From NCBI GenBank assembly GCA_964521105.1, contig CAZFPO010000071.1:1-14621 (forward strand): DNA of 14,621 nt. The letters run 5' to 3'. This stretch comes from JAQUGA01 sp964521105. Its GTDB lineage: Bacteria > Bacteroidota > Bacteroidia > Bacteroidales > WCHB1-69. Shown piece by piece: positions 12,806-14,621 of this stretch; the stretch's first letter is position 1, and every line of letters begins with the position of its first letter. Under the pieces are notes generated by a model, which was not told the DNA's origin, did no database searches, and saw only the letters and a program-made list of their open reading frames with translations. The position numbers and the translations under genes were made by a program.

Positions 12806-14356
12806 TTAAAATGAAGGACAACTCACTGCTCGACTTTTTCGTACTTTTGAATATGACATCGATTTAGGAATTCTGATATCGTATTTATAATCCAACACTT
12901 TTGATTCTTTTTTATCGATTTTAAAATTCCAAATCAATTCCCCATCTTCCCGATTAAAAATAGCTTGTTCTAAGTTTTGTAAGCCATATTTGACTTTATC
13001 ATCATTAAAATACACTGGTATCTGATCAATAACTTTTACCATAAATGCCTCTTCGGAATTGTTTTTAATAGTTAAATTAATACCAGCTTTTTCAACATTA
13101 TAATTATTAATAATACCCGACTGATTTTCGGCATAAACTTCCTTACGAATTCCTTGTATGATATTATCTTTTCCTAAATAAACACTTAGGGTATCGTTTT
13201 CGGCATAAGTATTTAAAAAGGTAGTGCCCATAAATGAGCCTTTATTGTAAATATTTGTTTTTCCCGAAATCAAACTATATTTGTTCCAATCGGGTATTTG
13301 AGCCATCAAAAAACCAAAGGGGTCAATTTTGGGAATTAATAAATAATAATAACAAGCGTTAATGCTGTATTCATTTACGTCAATCAAATAAGGTTTTGAG
13401 TCGGAGGGAATAGAATATTTATGTTTTATATCGTACTCAGCAATGGTGTTTGCTACCTCAATCTCTCTAAAGTTCACTCCATCGCGAGTAGTAACTTTTG
13501 GATTATTTGCATTTAGTTTTGGAGTATTAAATCCTTCACTTGGTGAAGCCGTTGATAGTTTTAAATCGATATTTTCCCAAGCAAAACCAGTTGCATTATA
13601 AACATTAGCTCTGAAAATAAATTTTAATGGATTGCTTGGACCTTGATATTTACAATCGTACATTGGAGCCCAACCGGCTTTGATAGTTAAAAACTTAAAG
13701 TTAAAATCAATATTTTTTGGTGAGCTGTTTAACACCGTAACCATAATTTCGGAGGTTGATTTTTGAATATTTGTGCTAAGCTCTTTAATTTGATTCCGAA
13801 ATTTATTCAAACTAAGTTGTAAGGAATTTTCTTTTTGCGATAAATTGAATATTTCGGTACTTAACTCATAATATCTTTTGCTAAAAAAAAGCGAAGCTTT
13901 TTCAATTTCAGCTACTGATACTCCCTTTGCTAAACCACCTATTGATTCATCCTTGAAAAGCATATCTTTTTCCTTGTTAAGTGTCTCCAATTTGCATTTT
14001 AATACACCTAACTCATTCACAATCCGATTAATACTGTCTTGATAAACTAAAATTAATTGATTATTTTCTTTTCGCTCTTTGATATAATTTATTTTTTCGG
14101 TAACCATAATAATCTCCACCTCAGAATTTGAGGTATTAATATTTATTGTGTTTGGTACAATTTCGGGGATTAAATCGGTGAAAATAATCGTAGTTTTTCC
14201 CTGTGGCAACGAAACTGTTTTTTGATAGTTTATTTCGGCTGAAGAGTTGTAAACTGTAACACTTTTAATATTAGCAGTGGTTTCGATATCTTTGTTTTGT
14301 CCATAAGATATTAAAGAAATAGCTAAGAAAAGGATTAAAAAATATGGATTTTTCAT
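12806..14356 (-). CDS. MuiA-like DUF4139 exported protein
   Basis: This 516-residue exported protein has a signal peptide MKNPYFLILFLAISLISYGQ. The architecture matches the 'mucoidy inhibitor MuiA' group. The N-terminal DUF4140 domain (about 30-125) starts IKSVTVYNSSAEINY and includes GKTTIIFTDLIPEIVPNTI. A coiled-coil hairpin (about 100-200) is rich in Lys, Glu and Leu. The C-terminal DUF4139 domain (about 215-510) has GWAPMYDCKY (228-237) and TGFAWENIDLKLSTASPS (256-273), its usual anchor motifs. The extreme C-terminus is basic (KVRKSRAV) and ends SCPSF. The name comes from an E. coli study, and the molecular role is unknown. The length is typical. It heads an operon with the small secreted protein, under a promoter with a TATCTTTG box. 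Confidence 0.85.
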   Translation of the reverse strand: MKNPYFLILFLAISLISYGQNKDIETTANIKSVTVYNSSAEINYQKTVSLPQGKTTIIFTDLIPEIVPNTININTSNSEVEIIMVTEKINYIKERKENNQLILVYQDSINRIVNELGVLKCKLETLNKEKDMLFKDESIGGLAKGVSVAEIEKASLFFSKRYYELSTEIFNLSQKENSLQLSLNKFRNQIKELSTNIQKSTSEIMVTVLNSSPKNIDFNFKFLTIKAGWAPMYDCKYQGPSNPLKFIFRANVYNATGFAWENIDLKLSTASPSEGFNTPKLNANNPKVTTRDGVNFREIEVANTIAEYDIKHKYSIPSDSKPYLIDVNEYSINACYYYLLIPKIDPFGFLMAQIPDWNKYSLISGKTNIYNKGSFMGTTFLNTYAENDTLSVYLGKDNIIQGIRKEVYAENQSGIINNYNVEKAGINLTIKNNSEEAFMVKVIDQIPVYFNDDKVKYGLQNLEQAIFNREDGELIWNFKIDKKESKVLDYKYDIRIPKSMSYSKVRKSRAVSCPSF

Positions 14357-14442
14357 ACGTTTAAAATTTAATTTTTGATTGAATTATTAAAATCTAACAA
14401 CAATTCGTACAATAAATTGGAGGTTTGAAATAAACTATTAAA

Positions 14443-14470
14443 CAAAGATAAAGAAAAAAGTAGATTCAAA
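14443..14470 (-). promoter_or_regulatory. Promoter for the MuiA-like gene
   Basis: TATCTTTG (14450-14443, minus strand) is a strong -7 match, about 87 bases upstream of the ATG. A TTTG at 14470-14467 lies 16 bases upstream, closer than the usual 19-20, so the -33 assignment is uncertain. Confidence 0.5.
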
Positions 14471-14601
14471 AAAATATCACTCACTTTAATTAATTAAAAT
14501 GAATTTAATAAAAATATGTAAGGTAATCTATAAATATTTGCCTTTTGCAATGTGTTGAATATTAATAATAAATGAATACTCAATCTTTCACCTAATTTTT
14601 T

Positions 14602-14609
14602 TATCTTTG
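14602..14609 (+). promoter_or_regulatory. -7 element of a gene beyond the right edge
   Basis: TATCTTTG followed by CAG is a textbook Bacteroidota -7 box on the plus strand. The expected -33 position shows no TTTG. The transcript would start within the last dozen bases and run out of the window. Confidence 0.5.
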
Positions 14610-14621
14610 CAGTTCAATCAA

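Larger units (their letters stand above)
14357..14621. other. Intergenic region at the right edge with diverging promoters
   Basis: No gene is seen. The stretch holds the minus-strand promoter of the MuiA-like gene and, at the very end, a plus-strand -7 element facing out of the window. The rest is AT-rich without recognisable structure. Confidence 0.7.

Overview
The window looks like chromosomal core and near-core DNA from a member of the Bacteroidota, probably an anaerobic, Bacteroidales-like lineage. The evidence is the low GC content (about 15% in the first 300 bases), the Bacteroidota-only family DUF5606, secreted proteins with Bacteroidota-type signal peptides and a PKD-domain lipoprotein, the near absence of Shine-Dalgarno sequences, and promoters of the Bacteroidota type (TAnnTTTG at -7, with TTTG/TTG about 19-20 bases upstream). 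No tRNA, rRNA, CRISPR array, insertion sequence or phage gene was found.

Left part, plus strand (1-4036): an AT-rich leader with a promoter, then an NhaD-type Na+/H+ antiporter closed by a terminator. A DUF5606 gene with its own terminator follows. Then comes the overlapping pair pyrK-pyrD, which encodes the two subunits of NAD-dependent dihydroorotate dehydrogenase type B (pyrimidine synthesis).

Centre, minus strand (4038-6613): a purine salvage and nucleotide kinase operon runs into pyrD tail to tail with a 1-base gap. It reads hypoxanthine phosphoribosyltransferase, then a protein made of two fused adenylate kinase domains, then a third single-domain adenylate kinase-like protein, then a DUF2007 protein. 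Three adenylate kinase modules in a row, with the middle one carrying changed active-site residues, is the most unusual feature of the window. Hpt makes IMP/GMP from bases and the kinases would act on the NMP pool. A good Bacteroidota promoter lies in front of hpt, and a PrsW-family membrane protease gene diverges from it.

Right part, minus strand (7449-14356): mostly envelope-related genes. They are a PKD-domain lipoprotein plus outer-membrane beta-barrel pair, a periplasmic TPR protein overlapping a TIP30/HTATIP2-like NAD(P)-binding protein, two separate VOC (glyoxalase-like) proteins, and a MuiA-like DUF4139 secreted protein followed 3 bases later by a small secreted protein of unknown function. 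A strong -7 element on the plus strand at the right edge points to a gene that starts beyond the window.

I did not find a clearly new defence or mobile system. The best leads are the triple adenylate kinase array and the degenerate middle domain, followed by the lipoprotein/barrel pair and a small unexplained intergenic segment at about 11700-11820.
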